From: Alphaproteobacteria bacterium HGW-Alphaproteobacteria-18 | GTDB taxonomy: Bacteria > Pseudomonadota > Alphaproteobacteria > Caulobacterales > Hyphomonadaceae | Reading direction: 5' to 3' | NCBI GenBank assembly: GCA_002841155.1 | Contig: PHEH01000015.1 | Location: 1-64,000 of the forward strand | DNA length: 64,000 nt | Shown: positions 9,802-18,290 of the stretch, piece after piece | Numbering within the stretch: the stretch's first letter is position 1 | How the letters are laid out: each line of letters opens with the position of its first letter | Notes under the pieces: generated by a model | Told to the model about the DNA's origin: nothing | Seen by the model: only the letters and a program-made list of their open reading frames with translations | Database searches by the model: none | Made by a program: the position numbers and the translations under genes

Positions 9802-10970
9802 GCCAGGTCTTTGCGCCTTTCGGTCCGCATTTCGGGTTCGGTCTTTACGTCCATTGGCCCTACTGCACGCGGATCTGTCCGTATTGCGATTTCAATGTGT
9901 ATGCCGCCAAGGACCGGGCAACCGAGCCGCTGGTGACTGCGATTGCCAATGATATCCGCGCGCATCGGCTGAAGCTGCCCCAGCATGGCGCGCTCGATAC
10001 GGTGTATTTCGGCGGCGGCACACCGGCGCTGCTGAAGCCCGAGCAAATCGGCGAAATCCTCAAGGCGGCCTCTGATACGTTCGGCATCAAGCCCGGCGCT
10101 GAGATCACCCTGGAAGCCAATCCGAACGATGTTCTGAAGGCGGACCTTATGGGGCTGCGCAGCGCTGGCGTGACGCGGCTCTCCATCGGTGTCCAGTCGA
10201 TGCGGGACTCGGCGCTGGCCTTTCTCGGGCGGGATCACACGGCCGAGGTGGGCGGGGAAGCCGTAAAACGCGCGCTGAAAGTTTTCGACACGCTGTCGAT
10301 GGACCTCATCTATGCCCGGCCGGGACAGTCCCCCGCAAACTGGGAAGCCGAACTTGCCGATGCGCTGGCGCTGGGCGCGCCGCATCTTTCGCTTTACGAG
10401 CTGACCTTCGAGCCGGCGACCGCCTTCGGCAAGGCGGCGGCGCGGGGGGATATCGTTCCGATGCCTGATGATGCGCAGGCAGACCTTTACGAGCTGACCC
10501 AGAAGATGACGCGGGATGCCGGGCTTCCGGCGTATGAAGTGTCCAATCATGCGGCTTCGCCGGCGCACCAATCCCGGCATAATCTGATCTACTGGCGGGG
10601 CGGGGACTGGATCGGCACCGGGCCGGGTGCGCATGGCCGCATATCCGTGGGCGGCAACCGGTATGCAAGCGAAGCCGAGAGACGGCCGGAAGCTTACATG
10701 GCGGGTGTGCAGATGTTGCAGGAGGGCTGGGCGGACGCGGCAAAGCTGCTCCCGGTCGAGATTGCGCGGGAATTGCTCGCCATGGGCCTGCGCGCCGCGG
10801 AGGGCGTGGACCTGCGCCGCGTGGAGATCGTGAGTGGCAAGGTGGTTCCCCGAGACAAAATCGGCGTGTTCGTTGAGCAGGGCTGGGTCAAACTTCAGGG
10901 GTCGGAGCTTTCGCTTACCGAGAGCGGAAGGCTTCTGGCCGACGCCTTGACCGCCCAGCTTGCGCCCTGA
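9798..10970 (+). CDS. hemW: HemW-like radical SAM protein (heme chaperone)
   Basis: A 390-residue radical SAM protein of the HemN/HemW family. The cluster motif CTRICPYC (Cys 23, 27, 30; CX3CX2C) lies in [25 protein letters not shown] and the HNLIYW segment (the HNxxYW heme-binding motif that separates HemW from true coproporphyrinogen oxidase HemN) are present, with a C-terminal winged-helix region. HemW is thought to insert heme into respiratory proteins, although many genomes label it oxygen-independent coproporphyrinogen III oxidase. It overlaps rdgB by four bases. Confidence 0.95.
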   Translation: MSQVFAPFGPHFGFGLYVHWPYCTRICPYCDFNVYAAKDRATEPLVTAIANDIRAHRLKLPQHGALDTVYFGGGTPALLKPEQIGEILKAASDTFGIKPGAEITLEANPNDVLKADLMGLRSAGVTRLSIGVQSMRDSALAFLGRDHTAEVGGEAVKRALKVFDTLSMDLIYARPGQSPANWEAELADALALGAPHLSLYELTFEPATAFGKAAARGDIVPMPDDAQADLYELTQKMTRDAGLPAYEVSNHAASPAHQSRHNLIYWRGGDWIGTGPGAHGRISVGGNRYASEAERRPEAYMAGVQMLQEGWADAAKLLPVEIARELLAMGLRAAEGVDLRRVEIVSGKVVPRDKIGVFVEQGWVKLQGSELSLTESGRLLADALTAQLAP

Positions 10971-10976
10971 CCTTCC

Positions 10977-11876
10977 TCAGGCGCGGGGGTGGGCGGCGGC
11001 GTGCACTTCGCGCAGGCGCGAGGAATCGATGCCGGTATAGACCTGCGTGGTCGAAAGAGAGGCATGGCCGAGCAGGGTCTGGATGGCGCGCAGGTCTGCG
11101 CCATTGGCCAGAAGATGCGTGGCAAAAGCGTGGCGCAGGGCGTGGGGCGTCGCGGTTTCAGGCAGGCCGAGATAGCCGCGCATGCGCTGCATCAGGCCCT
11201 GGATAAGGCGCGGGTTCAGCGGCCCGCCCTTGGCGCCGCGGAATAACGGCTTGTCGCGCGTCAGGGCCCAGGGGCATATGTCCGTATACACATGAATGGC
11301 GTCGCGCACCGGCGGGATCAGCGGCACGATGCGCACCTTGCCGCCCTTGCCCTTGATGCGCAGGCGCTCTGGCGCGGGCACATCTGCGCCCGTCAGGCTG
11401 AGCGCTTCTGAGATACGAAGGCCTGCGCCATAGAGCAGCGAGAGCACGGCGGCGTCGCGCGCATTTATCCAGGGCTCGTGATCGGGTTCGTTTTCGGCCT
11501 CCGAGATGAGATCGCGGGCGGCATCAATCGAGACCGGCCGTGGCAGGCGCTGTGGCCGGCGGGGGCCCTGCAGATAGCCGACCTCGGCATTGTTGATGCC
11601 ATGGGCGCGGTCGAGCCAGCGATAGAGCGCCTTGATGGAGGAAAGAATGCGGGCGACCGTGGCGTCTGAAAGGCCCTCGCGCCGGCGCTCGGCGAGATAG
11701 GCGCGGATGTCGCGCGCGCGCACATCGGCCAGCATGGAGAGGGAGGGCTCGCCGCCCATATGCACCCGCAGGAAAGCCAGAAAGAAGGAAAGGTCGCTGC
11801 CATAGGCCTCAACGGTCTTCCCCGCCATGCGGCGTTCCCGGGTGAGGTGATCCAGAAAGGCGGGCAGGACATCCAT
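10977..11876 (-). CDS. xerC: Tyrosine recombinase XerC
   Basis: Site-specific recombinase acting with XerD at dif to resolve chromosome dimers. It is 299 residues: an N-terminal SAM-like DNA-binding domain (FLDHLTRERRMAGKTVEAYG) and a C-terminal catalytic domain with Arg in GAGLRISEAL, Lys in KGKGGKVRIVP, HALRHAFATHLL, LGHASLSTTQ and the nucleophile Tyr in QVYTGI. No nearby integron or phage genes suggest another recombinase type. XerC rather than XerD is chosen from general sequence feel and is less certain. The ORF ends 7 bases from the convergent hemW stop. Confidence 0.88.
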   Translation of the reverse strand: MDVLPAFLDHLTRERRMAGKTVEAYGSDLSFFLAFLRVHMGGEPSLSMLADVRARDIRAYLAERRREGLSDATVARILSSIKALYRWLDRAHGINNAEVGYLQGPRRPQRLPRPVSIDAARDLISEAENEPDHEPWINARDAAVLSLLYGAGLRISEALSLTGADVPAPERLRIKGKGGKVRIVPLIPPVRDAIHVYTDICPWALTRDKPLFRGAKGGPLNPRLIQGLMQRMRGYLGLPETATPHALRHAFATHLLANGADLRAIQTLLGHASLSTTQVYTGIDSSRLREVHAAAHPRA

Positions 11877-11922
11877 CGCGCCAGACTGTCATAGCGCTGT
11901 TAAGGAGGACTGAAGGCGGCGG

Positions 11923-12321
11923 TTATGTGGTCCGCGCGAGCAGATCCTCCAGCGCCCCAAGGAAGCGTGGCCAGCCAGCCTGCGCGCCGCCGAAATAACG
12001 CGGCTGGTCTTTCCGAAAGCCTGTCTGTTCCATACGCAGCCGGGTGCCGGTGAGCGTTGGGGTCAGGGTCCAGGTTACGATGGTATCGAGTTGGCCGTCG
12101 CCCCAGCTGTAGGAAAGGGTACGGGCCTCTTCGAGGGCCAGCACTTCACAGTCCACAGCGCCCCAGTCAGCACGAAAGCTGAAGCGGTGGCCGATCTGTG
12201 ACTGGAAGTCGGTCTTCATCAACCATTCCTCGATCAGATGCGGCTGTGTGAGCGCGCGCCAGACTTTTTCAGGGGGATGGGAGATTTCCCGTTCCAGGGT
12301 GATGGAGCGCGTATCGGTCAT
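11923..12321 (-). CDS. SRPBCC/AHSA1-domain protein
   Basis: A 132-residue START-like hydrophobic-pocket protein. MTDTRSITLEREISHPPEKVWRALTQPHLIEEWLM is the classic AHSA1 opening; VTWTLTPTLTGTRLRMEQTGF forms the later strands. The start ATG overlaps the DUF1801 stop (ATGA). It is the last gene of an operon beginning with an ArsR regulator, a very common ArsR-SRPBCC pairing. Ligand unknown. Confidence 0.88.
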   Translation of the reverse strand: MTDTRSITLEREISHPPEKVWRALTQPHLIEEWLMKTDFQSQIGHRFSFRADWGAVDCEVLALEEARTLSYSWGDGQLDTIVTWTLTPTLTGTRLRMEQTGFRKDQPRYFGGAQAGWPRFLGALEDLLARTT

Positions 12322-12731
12322 GGCTTCTTTGGCGGTTTCTTTTTGGCTTTGTTGAGGGTTGCGGCTGCACGGACGAGTGCTTTCAGGGCGGCTTCGTTGA
12401 TCTTGTCGCCGGCCATGATGTCGAGCGCGCGGCGCAGGTTTCCGTCTAGACTGGAATTGAAGAGGCGGGCCGGGTCTTCGAGAGATGCGCCTTTGGCAAA
12501 GGTCAGCTTGACTTTGTCCTTGTACGTCTCTCCTGTGCAGAGGATGCCGTCCTTTTCCCACACGGGAACACCGCGCCATTTCCATGTTTCAGTCACGCCA
12601 GGAACGGCCTCATGGATGAGGGAGCGGACGCGCGACAATGCTTCTCCGCGCCAATCGGCGAGTTCCTGAATTCTGGCGTCGATGAGACTGGAGGCGGATG
12701 GTTCCGGGTTGCTGTTGTCTTGCAGGGGCAT
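12318..12731 (-). CDS. DUF1801 domain protein
   Basis: A 137-residue cytoplasmic protein. The segment LADWRGEALSRVRSLIHEAVPGVTETWKWRGVPVWEKDGILCTGETYKDKVKLTF matches the DUF1801 (YdhG-like) fold. The tail is Lys-rich (KAKKKPPKKP). Function unknown; members often sit with SRPBCC proteins, as here. It lies 6 bases after the small membrane gene and overlaps the AHSA1 gene by four bases. Confidence 0.85.
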   Translation of the reverse strand: MPLQDNSNPEPSASSLIDARIQELADWRGEALSRVRSLIHEAVPGVTETWKWRGVPVWEKDGILCTGETYKDKVKLTFAKGASLEDPARLFNSSLDGNLRRALDIMAGDKINEAALKALVRAAATLNKAKKKPPKKP

Positions 12732-12737
12732 GTTGCC

Positions 12738-12956
12738 TTACGCCTTTTCCGGTGCGCGCCCGCGCGCAGCATAAGGCAACACGAACAAGTAAAGGCCTGT
12801 CACAACAAGTAGGAAAAGTGGCAATAGTGGCAGCATGTAAATCCATTCTGCGGGCTGTTCACCGAGGCCGAGCGCAAGAAAGATTCCGGCGGACACAAGC
12901 GTGAAGGCAATCGACACCCAGCGATGGCCCTGCCGGACCCATTTATTCCAGTTCAT
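12738..12956 (-). CDS. Small two-helix membrane protein
   Basis: A 72-residue predicted membrane protein beginning MNWNKWVRQGHRWVSIAFTL, with helices SIAFTLVSAGIFLALGLG and MLPLLPLFLLVVTGLYLFVL and a basic C-terminus (ARGRAPEKA). The HRW-helix opening recalls PepSY-type or small DUF membrane proteins found in ArsR/AHSA1 operons. Function unknown. Its ATG overlaps the ArsR stop (ATGA). Confidence 0.75.
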   Translation of the reverse strand: MNWNKWVRQGHRWVSIAFTLVSAGIFLALGLGEQPAEWIYMLPLLPLFLLVVTGLYLFVLPYAARGRAPEKA

Positions 12957-13288
12957 TGATCCATCCTGTTCAAGAGGGTTTCCAAATCGTCAAGCCGGCC
13001 TTCCCAGAAGCCGGTCATTTCCCGTGTCCAGTCAGAGAGCGGGGCGAGGGCGTGGGGCTGGGCGCTGTAATGGGTCTGGCGGCCTTCCTGACGGTGGCCC
13101 ACGAGGCCGGCGCGTTTCAGCACGGCGAGGTGTTTGGAGACGGCTGGCTGGGAGATGCCCGCATCGGCGGTCAGCACGTGAACGGATTGTTCGCCCTTCC
13201 GGCAGAGCTGCTCGAAGATCGCCCGGCGGGTCGGGTCAGCCAATGCGCGGAAGAGGTCGCCATGCAGAGATGTCATGGCGAGATACAT
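12953..13288 (-). CDS. ArsR-family transcriptional regulator
   Basis: A 111-residue winged-helix repressor (107 if translation starts at MTSLHGD, 13276). LFRALADPTRRAIFEQLCRKGEQSV, DAGISQPAVSKHLAVLKRAGLV and RQEGRQTHYSAQ are typical of the ArsR subgroup paired with SRPBCC proteins, which lacks metal-binding CXC motifs, as here. It leads a four-gene operon in which the small membrane, DUF1801 and AHSA1 genes follow with overlaps or tiny gaps. The repeated operator-like sequence just upstream probably gives autoregulation. Confidence 0.9.
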   Translation of the reverse strand: MYLAMTSLHGDLFRALADPTRRAIFEQLCRKGEQSVHVLTADAGISQPAVSKHLAVLKRAGLVGHRQEGRQTHYSAQPHALAPLSDWTREMTGFWEGRLDDLETLLNRMDQ

Positions 13289-13296
13289 AGCTCTCC

Positions 13297-13337
13297 GGTT
13301 ATGGGTGTGTCAACAAACCATAACTGAATGGTTATGG
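13297..13337. promoter_or_regulatory. ArsR operator candidate: GGTTATGG inverted repeats
   Basis: GGTTATGG (13297-13304), CCATAAC (13318-13324) and GGTTATGG (13330-13337) form two overlapping inverted repeats immediately upstream of the arsR start. The last copy overlaps the 3' end of the UPF0260 gene. ArsR repressors of this type commonly bind such palindromes; the assignment is inference from position. Confidence 0.6.
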
Positions 13338-13781
13338 TTCGGTGCCTTCCCAGTCGATCACCCAGTCGATCTCGTCTTCCTCGAAGACGGTGTCTTCCGA
13401 CACGGTCTGGCCGCGCACGGAATGGCCAAGCTCGTGGATGCGCTCCCGGTCGCCGCAGACGAGGTGGTGCCATTGGGGCAGGGGCTTTCCCTCGTCGATC
13501 AGGCGGTAGGCGCATGTGCGGGGCAGCCAGTCGACCTGTTCCACGATGACGGGGGTGAGCTGCACGCAATCGGGCACATGCTGGCGGCGGTTGGCATAGT
13601 CAGAGCACTGGCAGGTGGCGCCATCCAGCAGCTTGCAATGCAGGCGGGTATAGGCGAGCGCGCCGGTGTCTTCGTCTTCGAGCTTGACGATGCAGCATTT
13701 GCCACAGCCATCGCAGAGGCTTTCCCATTCCTCCGGGGTCATCTCTTCCAAGGCCTTTGTCTGCCAGAAGGGACGGGTCAT
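13332..13781 (-). CDS. UPF0260 (YcgN/YkgJ-type) cysteine-cluster protein
   Basis: A 149-residue cytoplasmic protein of UPF0260. The Cys-rich pattern CDGCGKCCIVKLED, LHCKLLDGATCQCSDYANR, VPDCV and TCAYRLIDEGKPLPQWHHLVCGD is the family signature and probably binds metal or an Fe-S cluster. Physiological role unknown. It is 4 bases after the GNAT gene stop (13786), in the same direction, so the set 14624-13332 may be one transcript. Confidence 0.9.
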   Translation of the reverse strand: MTRPFWQTKALEEMTPEEWESLCDGCGKCCIVKLEDEDTGALAYTRLHCKLLDGATCQCSDYANRRQHVPDCVQLTPVIVEQVDWLPRTCAYRLIDEGKPLPQWHHLVCGDRERIHELGHSVRGQTVSEDTVFEEDEIDWVIDWEGTEP

Positions 13782-13785
13782 GCCA

Positions 13786-14064
13786 TCAGGCCTTCAGCGC
13801 GGCCCAGGCGGGCGTCTTGTCGATGAGGGCGCTGGCATACCAGCAGGCGGAGGTGACCTTTTCGCCGTCTGCCTTGATGTCGTCCAGGATGCGATTGACG
13901 AGACGTTTGCCGATGCCACGCCCGCCGATGGCATCGGGTACGATAGTGTGGGTGATGTGGCGCACGCCGGGCTGGCGGCGCTCATAGGTGAGGTAGCCTT
14001 CGACGCCGTCGAGGATCAGGCTGTAGCGCTGGCGGGCGGCGTCATGGGTGATTTCGGCGCTCAT
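13786..14064 (-). CDS. Small GNAT-fold N-acetyltransferase (YjdJ-like), copy 1
   Basis: A 92-residue single-domain protein of the short GNAT class. It has the strand VRHITHTIVPDAIGGRGIGKRLVNRILDDIKADGEKV (acetyl-CoA loop G-x-G-I/A-G/S: GGRGIG) and the conserved end segment SACWYASALIDKTPAW. A related protein of the same subfamily lies two genes upstream (14337-14624). Substrate unknown. Its ATG overlaps the stop of the membrane protein gene (14061). Confidence 0.85.
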   Translation of the reverse strand: MSAEITHDAARQRYSLILDGVEGYLTYERRQPGVRHITHTIVPDAIGGRGIGKRLVNRILDDIKADGEKVTSACWYASALIDKTPAWAALKA

Positions 14065-14309
14065 GCAAAGATGTCCGTCTGTTTGCTTGCGAGCTGTTTA
14101 CGGACCCAGCCGGGCAGGAGGAAGAAGGCAATGCCAGTCAGCCAGACAGGTGTCAGCACAAGCGCCGCGCCGATGGAGGCGCCGACCAGGAAGAGAACGC
14201 TGTGGCTGGGTGCCTCATTATCGGCCATCGTTCCGAAGACGGCGGCGCCGACGGCCAAACCCCCGCCGAGGATCCAGATCACGCCCAGAACTCTCAAGAG
14301 AATACTCAT
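14061..14309 (-). CDS. Small two-helix membrane protein
   Basis: An 82-residue predicted membrane protein with helices LLRVLGVIWILGGGLAVGAAV and LFLVGASIGAALVLTPVWLTGIAFFLLPGW and a short polar tail. No family recognised. It sits between two sister GNAT genes and overlaps the downstream one, so it is probably co-transcribed with them. Confidence 0.7.
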   Translation of the reverse strand: MSILLRVLGVIWILGGGLAVGAAVFGTMADNEAPSHSVLFLVGASIGAALVLTPVWLTGIAFFLLPGWVRKQLASKQTDIFA

Positions 14310-14336
14310 GCCCAGCTCCCGTTCTGTTTGCGCCGC

Positions 14337-14624
14337 TCAGGCCAGCACATCCTGCCATTCGGGGTGCTTCTCGATCTGCGCCTTGGCGAAGGGGCAGAGC
14401 GGGATGATCTTGATCCCGGCGGCGCGGGCATCTTCCACCGCGCGTTTGACCAGCGCCTGGCCGGCGCCTTTGCCGCGCAGCGCGTCGGGCACGCCGGTAT
14501 GGTCGATAATGATGCGGGTCGCGCCGGCCTTGGAATAGGTCATTTCGGCGGTGTGGCCTTCGAGGGTGACGAGGTATCGGCCGCCGGTCGCTCCGTCTTC
14601 GCGTTTTACGTCCAGTTCGCTCAT
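14337..14624 (-). CDS. Small GNAT-fold N-acetyltransferase (YjdJ-like), copy 2
   Basis: A 95-residue short GNAT protein: RYLVTLEGHTAEMTYSKAG, then TRIIIDHTGVPDALRGKGAGQALVKRAVEDARAAGIKIIPLCPFAKAQIEKHPEWQDVL. The RGKGAGQALV acetyl-CoA loop and the C-P-F-A-x-x-x-I-x-x-H-P-E-W ending are the YjdJ-like signature. It is a paralogue of 13786-14064, separated by one membrane gene. The start at 14624 has AGGAG upstream. Substrate unknown. Confidence 0.88.
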   Translation of the reverse strand: MSELDVKREDGATGGRYLVTLEGHTAEMTYSKAGATRIIIDHTGVPDALRGKGAGQALVKRAVEDARAAGIKIIPLCPFAKAQIEKHPEWQDVLA

Positions 14625-14732
14625 GTGCGGGCTCCTTTGCGAATGTAAGACAGGAAAGTGGGGCAGGCGCCGGCAAAGCGCAATGCCGGCCTCAGCTTTG
14701 CATTTCTGCGCCGCCGGGCTAGGGCAAGGCGC

Positions 14733-16547
14733 ATGACGCGCCTTCTGACCCATCCGGAGATCGAGTGGCGGGAGGATGGCACTCCCGTCGCCACGGCGTT
14801 TGGCGACGTCTATTTCTCTGCCCAGGATGGGTTGGCTGAGTCGCGCGCGGTGTTTCTCAAAGGCTGCGGCCTGCCCGAAGCCTGGGCCGGGCGGCGCCAG
14901 TTCACGGTGGCCGAGACGGGCTTTGGCACGGGGCTGAATTTTCTGGCCCTCTGGCAGCTCTGGCGGGATTATCGCCCCCATCCGCAGGCGCAGCTCAGTT
15001 TTGTCAGTTTTGAAGCCTTTCCCTTGAAGGCAGAGGATGCGGCGCGGGCGTTTGGGGCATGGCCGGAGCTTCAGCCGCTGGCAGATCAGCTGCTGGCGCG
15101 CTGGCCGGGGCCGGTCCGGGGCGTGCGGCATCTGTCTTTTGAGGCTGATGGGATCGAGCTGATCCTGCATCTTGGGGAGATTGCCCGGACATTGCCGGAG
15201 AGCCGCTTCAAGGCCGATGCCTGGTTCCTGGACGGGTTCAGCCCGGCGAAGAATTCCGGCATGTGGGCGGGCGATATTTTCCCTCTGATTGCGGCGCGCT
15301 CTGCGTCTGGCGCGCGGGCGGCGACCTTTACTGTGGCCGGCGATGTGCGGCGGGGGCTGGCGGAGGCCGGCTTTGAGGTGCGCAAGGCTGAAGGCCATGG
15401 CCGCAAGCGCCAGCGGCTGGAAGCATTTCTGCCGGGGACGGATGAACCCGTGGCGGCGCCGGCGCAGCGGGTGGCCATCCTTGGCGCGGGGATTGCGGGG
15501 GCGACGATCGCATGCCGCCTCAGGCTGGCCGGAATTGACGCGGTTGTCTTCGATCCGGCGCCGGAAGCGGCGAGCGGGGCGAGCGGCAACCCGCTGGGGC
15601 TGATGATGCCGCGCCTGGATGCGGGCGAAACGGCCGAAGCGCGCCTCCTGATTGATGCCTATCTTGCGGCGCGGGAGTTTTACCGGGGGCGCCCCGGCGC
15701 GCAGCTGACCGATGTGCGCCAGCCCCCGCGCAATGAGACCGAAGTGAAGCGGTTTGAAAAGCTGCTCGCAGATCCGCCTTTCCCGCTGGAAGACCTTGAG
15801 GCGATTTCCGGTAGCGGGCTGCTCCACAAGCAGGCGATGATCGTCCGCCCCCGGCAGATTGTGCTATCACTGCTTGAGGGGATTGATGTGCGCTTGGGCG
15901 CCCTGCTGGAGGTCAATCTCGGCGCGCGGAGCGTGAATGGAGAAGTATTCGATGCCCTTGTGCTCGCCTGCGGCATGGGCGTTGCCCAGCTGCTGCCCGG
16001 CATTGAGCTGACCGGCCGGCAGGGGCAGGTGGAGCATCTTGTGGGCGCGGTGACGGCGCCCGCCTCCGCGCTGGCATCGGGCACCTATGCGATTGCGCTG
16101 GGTGAAGAACGCCTCTGGGGCGCGACCTTTGAGCCCGCCGGGCCGGGCGACAGCGCGGCCGTCAGCGCGGCGGCGCGGGCGGAGAATCTGGAGGGTGTCC
16201 AGGCGCTCTCGCCCTGGTGGGTGCGTGAGGCGCAAGGGAGCAGCGCGGTCTCGCGCGCGTCGGTGCGGGCCACGACGCCAGACCGCCTGCCGCTGATCGG
16301 CGCGGCGCCGGACGCAGGCGCGATCTCGGCGCTCTGGGACGGGAAGACCGAGCCGGAGACCTGGCCGGTTTTGCCGGGCGTCTATGTTGCGGGGGGGTAT
16401 GGCAGCCGGGGCTTTACCTGGGCGCCCTGGGCGGCCGGGCTGATTGTGGCAGACCTCTGCGGAAGCCCGCCGCCGGCCGATCTGCCATCTCTGCGGGCTG
16501 TCAGCCCGTCCCGGCAGATCATCCGGCGTCTGAGGAAAGCTCGCTGA
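14733..16547 (+). CDS. mnmC: Bifunctional tRNA modification enzyme MnmC
   Basis: Two fused activities finishing the wobble base mnm5(s2)U34 of tRNA. The N-terminal MnmD methyltransferase domain (residues about 1-230) contains [19 protein letters not shown] and [17 protein letters not shown]. The C-terminal FAD oxidoreductase domain begins at [22 protein letters not shown] (Rossmann GxGxxG) and ends with [18 protein letters not shown]. The 604 residues are near the usual length. The start follows the family N-terminus ([20 protein letters not shown]). It is divergent from the GNAT operon. Confidence 0.96.
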   Translation: MTRLLTHPEIEWREDGTPVATAFGDVYFSAQDGLAESRAVFLKGCGLPEAWAGRRQFTVAETGFGTGLNFLALWQLWRDYRPHPQAQLSFVSFEAFPLKAEDAARAFGAWPELQPLADQLLARWPGPVRGVRHLSFEADGIELILHLGEIARTLPESRFKADAWFLDGFSPAKNSGMWAGDIFPLIAARSASGARAATFTVAGDVRRGLAEAGFEVRKAEGHGRKRQRLEAFLPGTDEPVAAPAQRVAILGAGIAGATIACRLRLAGIDAVVFDPAPEAASGASGNPLGLMMPRLDAGETAEARLLIDAYLAAREFYRGRPGAQLTDVRQPPRNETEVKRFEKLLADPPFPLEDLEAISGSGLLHKQAMIVRPRQIVLSLLEGIDVRLGALLEVNLGARSVNGEVFDALVLACGMGVAQLLPGIELTGRQGQVEHLVGAVTAPASALASGTYAIALGEERLWGATFEPAGPGDSAAVSAAARAENLEGVQALSPWWVREAQGSSAVSRASVRATTPDRLPLIGAAPDAGAISALWDGKTEPETWPVLPGVYVAGGYGSRGFTWAPWAAGLIVADLCGSPPPADLPSLRAVSPSRQIIRRLRKAR

Positions 16548-16551
16548 CGCC

Positions 16552-16737
16552 TCAGGGCGCCTGTACGAAGAAGACGCGCACGCCGCCATTCTCATGAGGT
16601 TGCAGGCTCATCGAGACTCCGGCAACTTCCAGAGAGACATCGCCAGCGAGAGTGCTGAGAATGACGGTGGCGGCGAGAATGGCGACGGCAAGACCGCCGA
16701 GTAGCCAGTTGTTGTGCACGATATGCCCCTGTTTCAT
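16552..16737 (-). CDS. Small single-pass membrane protein
   Basis: A 61-residue protein with one helix (WLLGGLAVAILAATVILSTLA) followed by a short outer segment, EVAGVSMSLQPHENGGVRVFFVQAP. No family recognised. It lies 48 bases downstream of pspC in the same direction and may be the last member of the phage-shock operon. Convergent with mnmC. Confidence 0.65.
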   Translation of the reverse strand: MKQGHIVHNNWLLGGLAVAILAATVILSTLAGDVSLEVAGVSMSLQPHENGGVRVFFVQAP

Positions 16738-16785
16738 CGTTCCGGTCCTTGGACGGAGTAGGTTGTGTGTGGGCGATCTGCCCGG

Positions 16786-17202
16786 TTAGTTGCCTTTTTC
16801 AAGGTCGCGGAATTCCTGGCGAAGGCGCCATTCATCCGAAGTCACGGTGCGTTCGATATTCTTCAGGCGCTCATCGAGGTCCATGAAGGTGTACTTGATC
16901 GTGCCGAAGGTGGCCCGTGGCCGGTCCTGCACGCCGCGCCAGAAAGCGTCTTCGTCCGGGCTCATCGAGCCATAGCCGATCGGCGCGCGCGGGGTGATCA
17001 TCCAGATAACGATATAGATGATGGGTGCCATCGGGCCCATGAAGAAGAGGGTTGCCAGAACAAACAGTACGCGGACGAGAACCGGCTCCCAGCCAAACCG
17101 CTCGGCGAGCCCGCCGCAGACGCCGGCAATGACCTTGTCCTGGCGGGAGCGATAGAAGCGCTTGGGGTTGGGGGAGGTGTAGGGGTCGTAAGGGCGGGAC
17201 AT
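16786..17202 (-). CDS. pspC: Phage shock protein C (PspC)
   Basis: A 138-residue inner-membrane stress sensor. The PspC domain is clear: KRFYRSRQDKVIAGVCGGLAERFGWEPVLVRVLFVLATLF with the following hydrophobic stretch PMAPIIYIVIWMITPR. The C-terminal part is polar and helical (DERLKNIERTVTSDEWRLRQEFRDLEK), probably a coiled coil. PspB and PspC transmit envelope stress to PspA. It follows pspB by 11 bases. Confidence 0.95.
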   Translation of the reverse strand: MSRPYDPYTSPNPKRFYRSRQDKVIAGVCGGLAERFGWEPVLVRVLFVLATLFFMGPMAPIIYIVIWMITPRAPIGYGSMSPDEDAFWRGVQDRPRATFGTIKYTFMDLDERLKNIERTVTSDEWRLRQEFRDLEKGN

Positions 17203-17213
17203 TTCCTGTCTCC

Positions 17214-17471
17214 TTAATCGTCAAGGGAAGTGTGGGTGGGGCGCGGCGGGCGGCGCTGGGCCGCTGCGTCACGGGCTTCGAGCAGCGATTCGAGGGTCTC
17301 GATCCGGCGCTCCATGGCCTTGGCAGAGCGCCAGAGATCCTCAAGCATCCGTTCATCATCGGGCTGCAGGGTCTTCTGGCGCCGCCAGAGTGTGATGTAA
17401 TGAAACACCATGCCCGGCAGCACCACGAAGAGGGCGAGGATGGCAATCAGAGGGATGAGGGCCTCGTTCAT
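17214..17471 (-). CDS. pspB: Phage shock protein B (PspB)
   Basis: An 85-residue membrane protein: one N-terminal helix (LIPLIAILALFVVLPGMVFHYITLWR) and a cytoplasmic leucine-zipper-like region (DERMLEDLWRSAKAMERRIETLESLLEAR), as in PspB. It partners PspC in sensing membrane damage. It starts 2 bases after the stop of the 35-residue ORF at 17474-17581. Two further PspB-like proteins are encoded at 44732 and 45009. Confidence 0.93.
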   Translation of the reverse strand: MNEALIPLIAILALFVVLPGMVFHYITLWRRQKTLQPDDERMLEDLWRSAKAMERRIETLESLLEARDAAAQRRPPRPTHTSLDD

Positions 17472-17473
17472 GA

Positions 17474-17581
17474 TTACTCATCACCTCCGGCGGCGGCCCG
17501 TTCGGCGCGCGCCTGAGCAATCAGCCCCGGCGTGCAGATCACGGCAAGAAAGCCAAAGAGGCAGACCAGCGAGAATACCAT
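17474..17581 (-). CDS. 35-residue membrane ORF inside the psp operon
   Basis: A very short ORF encoding one hydrophobic helix (MVFSLVCLFGFLAVICTPGL) and a charged, Ala-rich tail (IAQARAERAAAGGDE). Support for translation: the ATG is 3 bases after the pspA stop, with GGAGGG at the end of pspA at good spacing, and the ORF fills the pspA-pspB gap exactly. No known family recognised; it is unlike PspD of enterics in length. It is an easily missed candidate component of the phage-shock system. Confidence 0.65.
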   Translation of the reverse strand: MVFSLVCLFGFLAVICTPGLIAQARAERAAAGGDE

Positions 17582-17584
17582 TGA

Positions 17585-18265
17585 TCAGCCCTCCGACTTC
17601 TTCACAGGCGCCTTGCCTTTGCGGGCTTTCAGCGCGGCGAGTTCCTTCTCAATGGACTCGTTCTGCTCAAGCTCGGCGAATTCCTGAGCCAGGCTCGGCT
17701 CGGTGCCGCGGATGGTGTCGGCATAGGCCTCCATCTCGTCGACCTTGCGCTCAAGATGGGCATAGCGGGCAATCGCTTCATCGGCGCGGCCGTCATACAT
17801 CTGGGTGCGCATACGGATACGCTGCTCGGCGGCTTCGCGGCGCATCACGAGGGCGCGGTGCTTGGCTTTGGCTTCGTCGAGTTTGGCCTGGAGTTTTGTC
17901 AGGTCTTCCTGACGGCGCTCAAAGGCTTCTTCGGCGACCTTCATCGCATTGTGGCGGCGCTCGGCTTCGGTTTCGCATTTCTGCTTGGCGATCAGCGCGC
18001 CGCGGGCAAGATCTTCGCGGCCCTTGTCGATGGCAAGCTCGGCCTTGGCCGCCCAGTCATCGCGGGTGGCCGTGAAGTGAGCGATTTCGCGCTCCATTTC
18101 TTTCTTGTCGGCCATCGCGCGGGCAGCAGCCGTGCGCACTTCGACCAGCGTGTCTTCCATTTCCTGGATGATCAGGCGGGCGATTTTTTCGGGGTTTTCG
18201 GCGCCATCCAGCATCGCATTGAGGTTGGAGTTGATGATGTCACCGAGACGGGAGAAGAGACCCAT
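17585..18265 (-). CDS. pspA: Phage shock protein A (PspA/IM30)
   Basis: Peripheral inner-membrane protein that stabilises damaged membranes and, in the classic system, inhibits PspF. The 226 residues begin with the amphipathic helix GLFSRLGDIINSNLNAMLD and continue as the long coiled coils of the PspA/ESCRT-III-like fold (NPEKIARLIIQEMEDTLVEVR, KAKHRALVMRREAAEQRIRMR). It lies between two tiny membrane ORFs in the operon, with pspF divergent, which supports PspF control. Confidence 0.96.
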   Translation of the reverse strand: MGLFSRLGDIINSNLNAMLDGAENPEKIARLIIQEMEDTLVEVRTAAARAMADKKEMEREIAHFTATRDDWAAKAELAIDKGREDLARGALIAKQKCETEAERRHNAMKVAEEAFERRQEDLTKLQAKLDEAKAKHRALVMRREAAEQRIRMRTQMYDGRADEAIARYAHLERKVDEMEAYADTIRGTEPSLAQEFAELEQNESIEKELAALKARKGKAPVKKSEG

Positions 18266-18290
18266 GGGTAAATCCTTTCGTTACTGGAGA

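Noticed and set aside
14625-15827. Minus-strand frame running through mnmC upstream of the GNAT gene
   Set aside because: Antisense shadow of mnmC; only the last 95 codons (14337-14624) are a real gene.
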